The notes: generated by a model not told the origin, from the letters alone. Shown: positions 1 to 9,441, counted from the first letter of the stretch. The stretch: 28,622 bases of DNA from Elysia marginata (GCA_019649035.1 BMAT01000427.1:192184-220805); one strand, 5' to 3'. Translations and numbers: made by a program.

Positions 1-1560
1 GGACAGGAGGGAAAGAAATTTTCAGGCGTCCCAAACTGACCGCGAATACCCACAAAATGGCGAGGGCCTGTTGAAGAGAGTCACTGGTATAGAATGTCTG
101 TACTTAAGACTGCAGAAAGACATGGTCACAATAATTATATGATAACTATTGTTACATAAGTTAGCTAAAATGTAGGGACACAGACAATCAAATTTTCAAA
201 GGGTTTGGAGGCAAAACAAAACTTGAGCTAACTTTTCTAATCATTCTGATGGTGACATCATGTTACGTGATCCATGGCATACTGTTCTCAATAAATCTAT
301 GCAATGTCTATTTATTCGATGCAACCCTCCAGCGTCTGCTAGGTCTCTTTTAAAACTTGCAATTTTAAACACTGCAACATAACGAAGATCAAACCAGTTT
401 CTTATCTTTTGCCTGGTATGTGTAACTAAAAAGACTAGTTTTATAAGCCCACAACTTTCAAACCAACCAATGGGGAAACAGGCCCAGTGGCTCTAGTATA
501 TAGAAAGAGTTTAAAATATTTACAAGTCTGTTGCTGCAGGCAAGTTATTCCCCATGAAGCACCATGATCGTTTTCCATGACACGTATACCACACTTATTC
601 TCTAGTACTATTTCTGGGTGCACCACCATGGAAAAGCAAATGCAAATTACAACCATATAAAAGGTCCGTTGCTGATACTTAGCCCTTGTATGGCATACTC
701 GTCATGTAAAATGACAATTAGTCGAAAAGGGGCGAATAAAGTAACGCTACATCTAAGTCTATTCCGCCATGGGTTATTTATAATAGCTCAATCCTTAAAA
801 TTGGATTACAACTTGCTTTGAAATCTTGCTTGGTTCTGATAAGTCGCTCCATAACAGTTATTTTAAAACACTTTAACATTTTTTGTTTATAAAGTTTACA
901 CGTTTCTCATTTTACAATTGCTCCATAGACGAAATGAACTAACCACATTGAAAGGTGTGAATTAACACTTTTATAAAATTCGGTTCTAGTGCATAACTTA
1001 TAGGGAGTAAATAGGCTCATAAGTCATACAACTGATATAAAATGAGACATTTTGCTCATTGGCGTTCGCTGTCCAATACGACCAAGCATCATTCTTGCCT
1101 AACGTGTCAAGCATGGTTTATTTCTCTGAACGGCACTTTTGTATATAGGACGAAAAATAAGTTTTGATTTAATTACAGAGAGCCAAAAGGATGTAACGAT
1201 TTAAAGTTTAAAATTTTCTTCTACTTTTCTATGCTTTGGCAGTGAAGGGTTAACACAACATAACATCGCATGTTTAAGAGGGACAAAAAAGATTGCTTTA
1301 TTTGCTGGCTTAATCTCTGGCTGTAATTGTACATGCATTATATGTATCATGCAATCTGAGTATTGAGGCAAGAAATTGTTTTTCAATGTGGTGTCATAGC
1401 TTTTTTTTTTACCTGTTATATTTTCTTATCCTTCTTCATCATTATCGTCATTCTATTATACATCGTTTTAACCATAAACACCTCCTCTTTATTTTTCTCA
1501 TGATCATCATAATTAATGTTTCAACAATACATATCACCATCATTGTCATAGTCGCAGTAG
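1..1560. other. Non-coding AT-rich DNA, no gene recognised
   Basis: I see no coding region, RNA gene or repeat family here. Open frames are short, overlap on both strands and match nothing I know. The only notable local signal is an octamer ATGCAAAT at 640-647 followed by TATAAAAG at 656-663. Together they look like a small promoter, but no recognisable gene follows. Confidence 0.6.
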
Positions 1561-1575
1561 CATCATCATAATCAT

Positions 1576-1659
<84 letters not shown>

Positions 1660-1660
1660 T
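1561..1660. repeat. (ATC)n trinucleotide microsatellite
   Basis: An almost pure ATC/TCA array, uninterrupted from about 1577 to 1659, with a few ATAATC variants at its left edge. Read on the minus strand it gives a poly-aspartate frame, which is a by-product of the repeat and not a protein gene. Confidence 0.97.
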
Positions 1661-3308
1661 ATCACCACTATTTGCACTTTCCAATCTGCCATTATCGCAA
1701 GTGTAATACTATTCCAGTGTTATTTAAAATTGCAACTTAGGCCCATGACAAATATTTTTCTTTGCGGATTTCTCAGTTTCTCTCTCAGAATGCATCTCCC
1801 TCTGTCTTTCTCCCTCTGATGTATTCATGTTGTTTTCTCTGAATCGGCGTCACGTGACGGGTCAACAGCAAAGTTCCCAGGTCCAGAGAGTCCAAGCAAC
1901 GCCAAGCATTGCCAGGAACTGCAAACATCTGGCCTCGTATCATTAGCACTCGTCTTCGGTTGTGAAATCTCCCTCTCATATGTTTGTTCTAGAGATGCTG
2001 AGATGTTTCAAAACGCCTGTAATTATATTTGATAACGCTTCCGGAACATCGTGCAAGTTTGTTTGGCATGGCGTCTTCAGATATCGGCACGTAACAGTTT
2101 GAGCTTGATTGCTAGTTATAAAGCTTGAACTGATTGCTGCTGTCTCGGGTATGTCAAAGATTTAGGGACTCTTTGAGGCCAGAACTTAATAAAAATTCAA
2201 AAGCCTTCGGGTGATGAAGAAATAATTACACTTTGGTAAAAACCTTAACCCCCAATACTTATAACTCTTTTTTAAATATTTTATTTCACTAATGAAACTT
2301 TCCACTATTTGAACTACAGAGTTAACCAGTGCATTTACTACGGATGCCTAGCCTGTAAAATTTTCATGATTAAACAGCATATAAACTTTAAGTAGGTAAG
2401 AACAACTCCTTGCTTCTTTCGAGTAGCTGCTCTTCCTTCTATTGACTTATAGTTCTGTTCCACAGCAAAGATCATGCTCAGTAGGAACGTCCTAGACATT
2501 TTAAAATGAGAATTAGCCTATAAAAGGTCTTAAGAGAGACATTGCAATATCGGCAGAGATAAAAATGCGTCGCAGAATAGTATTAGCTATACTGAGAAGA
2601 ACTTTCTTCTACACTCCTAAAAAGAAAGATAAAAGAAAGATAAACAGGGCAAAGGAGAAAAAACAGAGAAAGAGAGAAACAGAAACAAAAAAGCAAGTAA
2701 TATAGATAAGGAATGCAGAGATAGAAAGGAAGAGTATGGAGGAAGAGATCAAAGTAAAGCAGAAACTAAACTTACGATTGAAACAAATGATTTCCATTGG
2801 TTATAGAAAACAATGAATCTTCGAGACATGATGAAAAATCATTAAAGAAAAAAATATTTAGACCTAAAAAAAACTTTACTTTTTAACATTAAGAGAGATA
2901 AGAAAACAAATGAAGATGCATATATCAGCAATGAAAAAAAAAAAAAAGAAGGAATCCTCTAATGATGCCGACAATGCTAGGACGATATTGTGAAAAACAT
3001 TGGACATAATATAGCATTTCAAAAGAAACTAATCTAAAGAGAAAGGTGGCAGACACAAGAAATAGTTACACAATATTTTCCGTCCCCCCAAAAATGCAAG
3101 AAAACTTTTAGTGCAAAGTAGCAGTTCTCTTTGAAAAATCAGTTGACGATAGATAAATAAAGTGATAATGAGAATAAATGCCTAATTTTTTGTCTTGTCT
3201 TGTTAAACTAATACAATATGTTCAAACTATATTGAGCAAATCTCCCCTTGTCCTGCGAGTGTTCACTTTTGCAATAAGGTATGTAGTTATAATTAAAGGT
3301 ATGTCTTA
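1661..3308. other. Non-coding stretch with purine-rich low-complexity patch
   Basis: No gene was recognised. From about 2620 to 2780 the + strand is rich in A and G (imperfect GAAA and AGAAA runs), and a short A-run lies at about 2933-2947. Short open frames here are composition-driven (for example hydrophobic F/L/S-rich frames opposite the purine strand). Confidence 0.6.
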
Positions 3309-3534
3309 GGTAGATAGATTATAGATAAGAGATAGATAGATAGATAGAGAGATAGGTAGATAGATAGATAAATAGACAGATAGATAAGTAGATAGATAGA
3401 TAAGTAGATAGATAGATAGATAGAGAAAGATAGAATCATAGTAAATTGGTATAGATTTAGATAGATAGATAGATAGTTAGATAGATAGATAGATAGAAAG
3501 AAAGATAGATAGATAGGTAGATAGATAAATAGAT
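3309..3534. repeat. (GATA)n tetranucleotide microsatellite, imperfect
   Basis: About 225 bp of TAGA/GATA units, interrupted by GAGA, GGTA, AAAT and GAAA variants. The many interruptions suggest an old array. The same unit occurs in the opposite orientation as (CTAT)n near 22.6 kb. Confidence 0.95.
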
Positions 3535-3604
3535 TTAGGATACGAAATCAAGAGGTAAACAAGACAGTAGGGGAAAGATGATCAAAAGGAAAGGAATGAA
3601 AAAG

Positions 3605-3650
3605 AACAAGAAGAAGAAGAAGAAGAAGATGAAGAAGAAGAAGAAGAAGA

Positions 3651-3718
<68 letters not shown>
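3605..3718. repeat. Compound (GAA)n-(GA)n purine tract
   Basis: Roughly fifteen AAG/GAA units run directly into about thirty GA units. From 3631 to 3718 every base of the + strand is a purine (88 nt). Mirror-symmetric purine tracts of this kind are known to be able to form triplex (H-) DNA. The Lys/Glu/Arg-rich open frame across it is an artefact of the repeat. Confidence 0.96.
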
Positions 3719-3719
<1 letters not shown>

Positions 3720-3825
3720 TAGGAAGGACGAAAGATGGGGTGAGAACATTAGGAAAGAAGAGACTCACCACATGGATAGGGTGCCAAGTTTGGGACACTA
3801 ATGAGCCATTGAGGTCAGCCGGTTA

Positions 3826-4120
3826 TAAATTAGTTTTGTCGCCAGGGCCAAACCCGAGCTCTTAACGCTAGAGCGCCCCCTTTCGGCAGGCGTGATTATT
3901 CAGTGACGCAACCCAAGGTGGGATAACTCTCAAGCTAATCATATTTCGAGACTTCTGCGAGAGAACCGGCGGGATTATCTGGGGCCAGCAGATCGCGCGA
4001 GAGTTGATTGTCGAGGCGAGAAGTTAAACGGCAGCTTTCAAGCCTGCTCTAGGCCCAGCATCAGGACATTAACGCCGAGGGCAATGTTACGTCATAAATT
4101 AAGGACATATTTATCGTATA
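3826..4120. other. GC-richer unique block, function unknown
   Basis: A non-repetitive stretch richer in G+C than its surroundings, with several CpG-containing short words (GCGCGCGA-like and CGAGGCGAG-like). It has no long open frame and no tRNA- or SINE-like boxes. It could be a conserved non-coding element or a degraded repeat; nothing in the sequence decides between them. Confidence 0.3.
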
Positions 4121-4765
4121 TTTTCTGTTTGGAGAAAGAAGTCTTTGTTTTAAAAGAAACAACTGCGATACTTGTTTTACTCCAAACTTATATCAAAATA
4201 ATGTAATCTATCAGCCTATGCTGGATCAACGGATGGAAACTCTAATTTCTCAGATAAATAGAAAATAGTAAGTATAAATTCGTAACGACTGTCGTACCTG
4301 AAACAAAATGATAAGTCTTGATGTGAAGATTGATTTGCAAACTGTCGTGGAATAGACTCCTTTATAATTTTTTTCGATTGTTTTTCTCGCCAGTAGAGTT
4401 TCGACTGCATAGTCTCCAATTATTTGTTCATTAGTCGACTCTTGAGTAAATGGCTGAAAGTGGTGAAATAAACAAAAGAAAAAAGAGCGATCATATCAAG
4501 AAAACCCGTGGGGTTAAACAAAACTTTTCCGTTTCAAATTTACTCATATGTATATGCATTTCATCGGCCTTATGAGTCACTATGTAGAAAAGGTAGAAAA
4601 TTTAACATTAAGGCTAAAATAGGCAATAACTGTTTCCATCAACTAATGAATCTAAGAGCAAACACAAGCCTCAGCTGGTGCCATTGGCGTCAATGAAGGG
4701 GAGGAAAGGGTAAAATGGCCTGGAGTGTTAAAAAACAGAGACTTGAAGCTAGAAAGACAAGGGGG
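4121..4765. other. Non-coding, nothing recognised
   Basis: AT-rich unique sequence with only short frames on both strands. No repeat family, RNA gene or coding similarity was seen. Confidence 0.6.
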
Positions 4766-4844
4766 TGAAGAGAGAGAGAGAGACAGGGAGCAGAGAGAGA
4801 GTTAGAGAGGAAAAGAGAGAGAAAGAGAGAGAGAGAGGAGAGAG

Positions 4845-4888
<44 letters not shown>
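4766..4888. repeat. (GA)n purine tract
   Basis: An imperfect GA dinucleotide array, with interruptions such as GACAGGGAGC and GTTAGAGAGG in the left half and a purer run from about 4852 to 4887. The serine/leucine-rich frame on the opposite strand comes from the CT complement. Confidence 0.95.
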
Positions 4889-4889
<1 letters not shown>

Positions 4890-5424
4890 TAAACTGAAGG
4901 TATTTTTGTTACAACAACATGGTTGAATGCAATGTGGGAGAGTGAAAACTTTGAATACGTAGCTGATGAGTAGAGATTGGGTCCCCGGAGGCTGGAGGAC
5001 TGTGGTGAGCAGTGTTGGTTTGTAGGGCGTGAGATGTCCCATGGATAAGGTGCTTTTAACGGTGCGTAATATTCAGTCATCAGGGGAAATGACCAGAGGG
5101 AGAGCGATTAGGGTGAGGTTTCTTTCTGGTGGTGTTTGAGGTCAATTTACATCTTGACCGCTCTTTCACCTCCACTTCTACCACCTCACCTCCCACCTCT
5201 CTCTACCCTCTTTATTTCATTATAGCCTTTTGCTCAGATAATGATCAACATAATAATAATAATCAAGTGCCGTCTTCGGTCCGAATGTTTGCAGCCATGT
5301 CTCTCCATTTTTCTCTGTTCTCGGCTTTCCGTTTCGTATCTCCATTGCTTGTCGACCCTGAACATTCCTTTACATGTGCCGTCTAATTTTAATAGATGCA
5401 TCAGTGATTTTTTTTTTTTAATTT
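4889..5424. other. Non-coding flank upstream of the LINE
   Basis: Unique sequence with a CT/ACC-rich patch (about 5155-5215), a short AAT run (about 5250-5265) and a T tract (about 5408-5419). No gene was recognised. LINE similarity begins immediately to the right of the T tract. Confidence 0.55.
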
Positions 5425-5663
5425 GCTCCTTTAGAAGAGCGAACTATTTCTAGCCGCCCCTATGCCGCATGGATAAACGACCTCGTTAAAGCACAGAAAC
5501 AGGTGAAAAGACAGGCTGAAAGATTATTCAGAAAAACTGGCCTCACTATGCACCGTGATTCTTTTAAGTTTAAAAAGAATAAAACAATTCAAGTTATAAA
5601 AGAAGAGAAGGAAAAGTTTATTTCTGAAAAAATATCCTCCTGTAATACATCTAAAGAACTGTT

Positions 5664-5676
5664 TGGAGTTTTCAGC
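5664..5676 (+). repeat. Target-site duplication, left copy
   Basis: TGGAGTTTTCAGC, 13 bp, identical to 5923-5935. The two copies immediately flank the SINE inserted in the LINE, as expected for target-primed insertion. Confidence 0.93.
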
Positions 5677-5922
5677 TTGATAGAAGGGTATTTTTACAAG
5701 CCCAATTCCACTTCAAAGGTGCTCTCAGGGCTTGGGTCCCATAGACAATTTACGGGCTGCCACCCAGAGACTAGCGGGGATACCATGACTTAGCCTCAAC
5801 CGGTCACATTATACTGACACCGACCCAACCAGTAGGGGCCCGGACTGTGCTCGGCTGTGATTCGAACTCGCGGCCACTTGGCCACGGATCAAGGCCGCTA
5901 CCAACTGAGCTATCTAGGCCCC
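5677..5922 (-). mobile_element. tRNA-derived SINE inserted in the LINE
   Basis: A 246-bp element read on the minus strand, from its 5' end at 5922 to its 3' end at 5677. The head begins GGGGCCTAGATAGCTCAG and carries an RNA polymerase III A box (TAGCTCAGTTGG, complement of 5901-5912) and B box (GAGTTCGAATC, complement of 5859-5869), so it derives from a tRNA. The body contains TGTCAGTATAATGTGACC, a motif I recall as widespread in mollusc SINEs (memory, not checked). The 3' end closes with CTTCTATCAA and no A-rich tail. Perfect 13-bp duplications flank it and removing it restores the LINE reading frame (VFS joined to ALTAKT), so the boundaries are exact. Because the tRNA head is degenerate, this is a SINE and not a functional tRNA gene. 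Confidence 0.92.
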
Positions 5923-5935
5923 TGGAGTTTTCAGC
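5923..5935 (+). repeat. Target-site duplication, right copy
   Basis: TGGAGTTTTCAGC, a perfect match to 5664-5676. It marks the 5' (head) end of the minus-strand SINE. Confidence 0.93.
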
Positions 5936-6049
5936 GCTCTAACCGCGAAAACCAAAACCAAAACATTACCTATTAATATCCCTTCACAAGAACTTCCCAA
6001 TGTTTTCAACACTTTTTTCATTGAAAAGATCGAGATTTTAAGAAAACGT

Positions 6050-6945
6050 TTAGATACTTACTCACACGACCAAGTCTTTAAGAAATATCAAGGACCTGTA
6101 CTTTCTGCCTTTTCTCCTGTTTCCGAAAAGTTTGTGAGGTCCACCTTTTTATAGTGTAAAATGAGTTTTTCTCAACTAGACCCTTTAACAGCAAAATTAT
6201 TTTATGAATGCCTAGACATCCTCTACCGCAAATCACAAGAATTTTAAATGATACATTGTTGAATGGAATTTTTCCTACTGGTTTTAAAGAATCCATAATC
6301 ATACTTTCTCTTAAAAAACCGTCTTTGGAACCAAATATCTTAAAAAATTACCGACCAGTATCAAATCTCCCATTTATCTCTAAAGTGTTAGAAAGACTAG
6401 TCCATGCTCAAATCCTCGCACACCTTACTAGCAATAAACTAATAGAAAAGTTTCGGTCTGCATACAAGCCAGGACATAGCACCGAAATGGCTATTGTCAG
6501 AGTAGTTCATGATATGCTGACTGCAATTGATCAGGGTAACCTTTCTATGTTAACTCTGTCAGATCTGTCTGCTGCGTTCGACACATTTGACCATCCGATT
6601 CTCTTAGAACGCTTAAAAATATCATTTGGTCTAAGTGATACTGCCATAAATTGGATAGGATCTTATTTAAGTGACCGACAGCTAAAAGTAAAAATAAAAA
6701 ATGAATGTTCTAAAGAAATGTCAGTCAGATACGGTGTGCCTCACGGTTACGTTTTAGGGCCCCTACTTTTATCATGTATATTTATCCTCTTGCAGAATTA
6801 ATCAAAGATCACAATTTTCTTTACCATCTATATGCCGATGATACCCAACTATATTGTCCTATACCAACTAACAAATTTGATTTAATGACTATTAAATTGA
6901 CAAAGCGCTTTAACGATATCAATGATGGATGTGCACAAATAAGCT
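6050..6945 (+). pseudogene. LINE reverse transcriptase domain, broken
   Basis: The catalytic core of the LINE ORF2 product, which copies element RNA into DNA at a nicked target. Motifs appear in the expected order. First is the pre-RT segment LDPLTAKLFYECLDIL. After a frame change at about 6222 come NYRPVSNLPFISKVLERLV (fingers) and the palm motif LSDLSAAFDTFDHPILLERL with the first catalytic Asp. GVPHGYVLGPLL follows, where family members usually have GVPQGSVLGP, so Q and S are replaced by H and Y. After another frame change at about 6768 come FIMYIYPLAELIKDH and the active-site box YADD at 6831-6842, followed by TQLYCPIP. An in-frame TAG lies near 6152. The RT aspartates are present but no single frame spans them. 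Confidence 0.9.
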
Positions 6946-7684
6946 TACCATAAACAACGACAAAACTGAAATATTGCTGTGCGCTACTTATACCAAGCTA
7001 AAGTCGGTTGAGACTAAGTCAGTAAGAATCGGAAATAATGAGATCACATTAGCAGAGAATGTAAAGAATCTTGGAATATATCCTAGATAAAAATTTGTCA
7101 ATGGACTGTGCTGTTTCACATATCAGGAGATGCTGTTATTTAGAGATTACAATAATTGCTCAGCTGAGACTCTTTATAAACGAAGATGCTGCAAAGAAAC
7201 TTGTGCTATCTTTTGTAGTTTCAAAATTAGATTACTGCAACTCCCTCTTTTATAATATGGCGAATGAAAACATTCAGAAACTTCAGTCTATTCAGAATCA
7301 CGCAGCACGCCTAGTTAAACAAGCTCGTAAAAGATCCAGCGCTTCATCACTTTTGAAATAATTAATCTGGTTGCCTGTAAAAGAAAGAATTATCTAGAGA
7401 TATTGCCGTTTTAGTCTATAATTGTCTCTATTTAGATTCATCGCCAAACTACTTAAAAGACTTGATTAAGATATATCTACGTCCCTAGTAGGGCACTTCG
7501 CTCTTCTCAGAAAAATCTTTTAGAAGCATCCACAGCACGTCTAAAAACATTTGGGGAAAGGTCCTTTGCTTACGCTGCTCCTGATGTGTGGAACAAACTT
7601 CCAGATCATATAAAAATGTCTCCAACTCTAGCTAATTTCAAGAATAGACTTAAAACTCATCTCTTCAGACTCAGTTTTGAATAA
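6938..7684 (+). pseudogene. LINE ORF2 C-terminal region, broken
   Basis: The thumb and C-terminal segment of the same LINE. It starts with KLTINNDKTEILLC (about 6940) and VKNLGIY (about 7060), then after a frame change LDKNLSMD. It continues with SKLDYCNSLFY and LQSIQNHAARLV, motifs typical of CR1/L2/Jockey-group C-termini. A stop at about 7359 interrupts just before LIWLPVKERII. Further frame changes separate VYNCLYLDSSPNYLKDLI from the final segment, which holds FGERSFAYAAPDVWNKLP and FKNRLKTHLFRLSFE and ends at a natural-looking TAA (7682-7684). This region binds element RNA in related elements. Here it is clearly non-functional. Confidence 0.88.
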
Positions 7685-8173
7685 ATTCCAATCTTCTTAC
7701 ACTATCTTCTGAAATATAAACTGCCTTGTAACATATTCATATACCAGTAGTGATGTACAGAGTTATTTTGTCCCTTTTTATTCATGAACCTCTAAGTTCA
7801 CTTTTTCCCAAAATTTGTATCATCTCGATCTCGTTTATATACCAACAAGCTGGCAGACCCGTTCAAAAGAACGGGAAACAGAAACAAAATGTTCTAAAAT
7901 AAGATTTTTTTCCTTTATCCATTTAACTCAAAATTATCAGTTTGAAAAGTAGAAGTAAAGATGATTGACTTGTATAATGTGAAAATTTTTTTCTCTTACT
8001 GTTGCAAAAAAAAATGTTACATCTGACTGTTTGCTAAGATACGGCATATCGGTCTTAATAAAAACCAAACAAAACTTAACAAATGAAGCAAACAAAAATG
8101 GAAATGAGGTAAAAAGATGCTGAAAGGAACAGAGTATTTACAGAAATTACCTGTAGATGGAAGTTTTTTTTTT
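7685..8173. other. LINE 3' flank / possible 3' UTR
   Basis: AT-rich sequence following the LINE stop. It may include the element's 3' UTR, but the usual simple-repeat tail of this group is not visible, so the end cannot be fixed. It contains a perfect short hairpin at 7858-7875 (CCCGTTC, loop AAAA, GAACGGG). Confidence 0.45.
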
Positions 8174-8229
8174 GAAAATCTTAACTTTGAAAAATAAAAA
8201 AAAATATTTTCCGTCTGCATTCAAGGGGC
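8174..8229 (+). repeat. Dispersed direct repeat C, copy 1
   Basis: About 56 bp, similar to 8351-8403. The shared words include CTTAACTTT, an A-run, then TTTCCGTCTGCATTCAAGGG in both copies. Confidence 0.85.
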
Positions 8230-8350
8230 TTCGGACCGACACATGATTAATTTGAAACCAACCAAAATTAACCTAGTGGCTGCATTAAAAATATTTTGTT
8301 TCTTTTACGGTGATATCATTCTTTCTAACAGTTCTTGATAATGTGATATT

Positions 8351-8403
8351 GAAAACATCTTAACTTTTCAAAAAAAAAAAATTTCCGTCTGCATTCAAGG
8401 GGA
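8351..8403 (+). repeat. Dispersed direct repeat C, copy 2
   Basis: Second copy of the 8174-8229 repeat, 177 bp downstream. It immediately precedes the first copy of the larger duplication at 8405-8570. Confidence 0.85.
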
Positions 8404-8404
8404 C

Positions 8405-8570
8405 TTTCTTCCGTTTTCGTGCTAGATCTAGAATCTAGATCAGATTGTGCCCTGTCTTCGAGTTATCTAATCTGGATTGATAAGAATTTTTGACACATTA
8501 AACTTATCAAATCAAATTTAAAGGCGATATCCACAAATACCTCTTGAAGTGAAAGCTTTCAATAGCATAT
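8405..8570 (+). repeat. AT-rich direct duplication A, copy 1
   Basis: About 165 bp that recurs at 8836-9000. Shared segments include TCGTGCTAGAT, AGAATCTAGAT, TTTTTGACACATTAAACTT, CAAATTTAAAGG and TACCTCTTGAAGT. The copies have diverged by substitutions and small indels, so the duplication is not recent. The unit includes CTAGATCTAGA-type words. Confidence 0.85.
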
Positions 8571-8574
8571 TACG

Positions 8575-8624
8575 CATCAACCTGCAGGAATTCTGCAATC
8601 AACTTGAGGCTTCATGCATCAACC
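8575..8624 (+). repeat. Short direct repeat pair GCATCAACCTGC
   Basis: The 12-mer GCATCAACCTGC occurs twice about 38 bp apart (near 8575 and 8612). It lies inside the duplicated AT-rich patchwork, between the two copies of the larger duplication. Confidence 0.75.
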
Positions 8625-8699
8625 TGCTTGACTCTTGTAATTGTATCAAAAGTAACAAATAACAGAGCTGCCAGTTCTTGATAATGTTAGATTCTATAT

Positions 8700-9190
8700 T
8701 TTCTAGATCATATACAGTAAAAAGTCTTGAATCTAATTTAGATCTAGATCTAATACGTTAGATGCCTTATTTTCTAGTCCTTATAGAGATCTAGATCTAG
8801 AGTAAAGTTGGTTCACTGCAGAGTGGGTCGCAGAATTTTCTTCCCTGTCTTCGTGCTAGATTTAGAATCTAGATAAGATTGTTCCCTGTCCTCGTGTAAT
8901 CGAAACTATATTCAAAGGGGTTTTTGACACATTAAACTTCATAACATAATCAAATTTAAAGGTGACAATCACAATTACCTCTTGAAGTCAAACCTTTCAC
9001 TAATTTGTTGAAAGACAAAGGCTGTTCAAAATTCCTAGGACGCAATCCATGATCAAACCAATTAGATCAATTTGTGGCCTTTAGATAAAGGGCCGCGTTA
9101 ATTTCTAGATCTAAAACTAATACAATATATATTTTCACAGACTCTAAATCTAGGCTTTAGATTAGAAGCTACAATCTAGATCGAGATTAG
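8700..9190. repeat. GATCTAGATC-type motif island 1
   Basis: Clustered copies of AGATCTAGATCTA, TCTAGATC, TTCTAGATC and AATCTAGAT words at about 8703-8800, 8858-8875 and 9099-9186. The words are palindromic or near-palindromic. Similar islands lie at about 14.8-15.0 and 20.08-20.24 kb. No known element boundary was seen. Confidence 0.7.
8836..9000 (+). repeat. AT-rich direct duplication A, copy 2
   Basis: Second copy of 8405-8570. A further shared word, AGTTCTTGATAATGT, lies upstream of both copies (about 8332 and 8682). The ancestral duplicated unit was therefore probably longer and was later altered by insertions carrying GATCTAGATC words. Confidence 0.85.
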
Positions 9191-9441
9191 GCTCATCAAC
9201 TTGTCTTCAATGTTTACATTCTTTGTTCAAATTTCCACTAAAATCCATCACGTCATCCGCTTTGCCAGTTTCGATTTGTGTGCCCTATGCCAAATGCTTA
9301 TGTTTTTATGTTGTGTGCAACTTTTTCTTATTTTTATTTCTTTAACTGCATGTAAACGTAGTTATAGGGTCAAGTGAAAATTTTAATTTGATATCTGACC
9401 GTTTGTTGTGCTCAGTAATATTTAGACTCTCATTATTGATA

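Larger units (their letters stand above)
5425..7684 (+). mobile_element. Decayed CR1/L2/Jockey-group LINE, 5'-truncated
   Basis: A non-LTR retrotransposon remnant. The translated pieces read in order as the linker after the endonuclease (APLEERTISSRPYAAW at about 5425-5472, then a Lys-rich helix), the lead-in to the reverse transcriptase (VFNTFFIEKIEILRKRL at about 6000-6051), the RT domain, and the C-terminal region ending HLFRLSFE plus stop at 7682-7684. The apurinic endonuclease domain and ORF1 are absent, so the copy is 5'-truncated or its left part has been lost. Coding frame changes occur at about 6222, 6768, 6937 and 7080 and again near 7400-7500. In-frame stops lie near 6152 and 7359, with more near 7490, so the copy is dead. 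A SINE splits it at 5677-5922. No clear 3' simple-repeat tail or flanking target-site duplication was found. Assignment to the CR1/L2/Jockey group is from RT and C-terminal motifs known in that group; the exact clade is uncertain. Confidence 0.9.

Noticed and set aside
1448-1684. Poly-aspartate protein frame on the minus strand
   Set aside because: It is the translation of the (ATC)n microsatellite with no non-repeat domain.
3535-3865. Lys/Glu/Arg-rich and Ser/Leu/Phe-rich proteins on opposite strands
   Set aside because: Both are readings of the (GAA)n/(GA)n tract and its complement.
4960-5000. Hammerhead-like CTGATGAG core
   Set aside because: No matching stem II followed by GAAA and no cleavage-site context was found.
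4749-5042. Ser/Leu-rich minus-strand frame resembling a membrane protein
   Set aside because: The hydrophobic part is the CT complement of the (GA)n tract.
5503-5793. 96-codon + strand protein
   Set aside because: It is a chimera that reads from the LINE into the inserted antisense SINE and stops there; it is not a real gene.
5850-5922. Functional minus-strand tRNA gene
   Set aside because: It is flanked by a target-site duplication together with a 3' body, and the cloverleaf is degenerate.
7848-7885. Hammerhead ribozyme around the CCCGTTC hairpin
   Set aside because: A GAAAC follows the stem, but the CUGANGA core element is not present before it.
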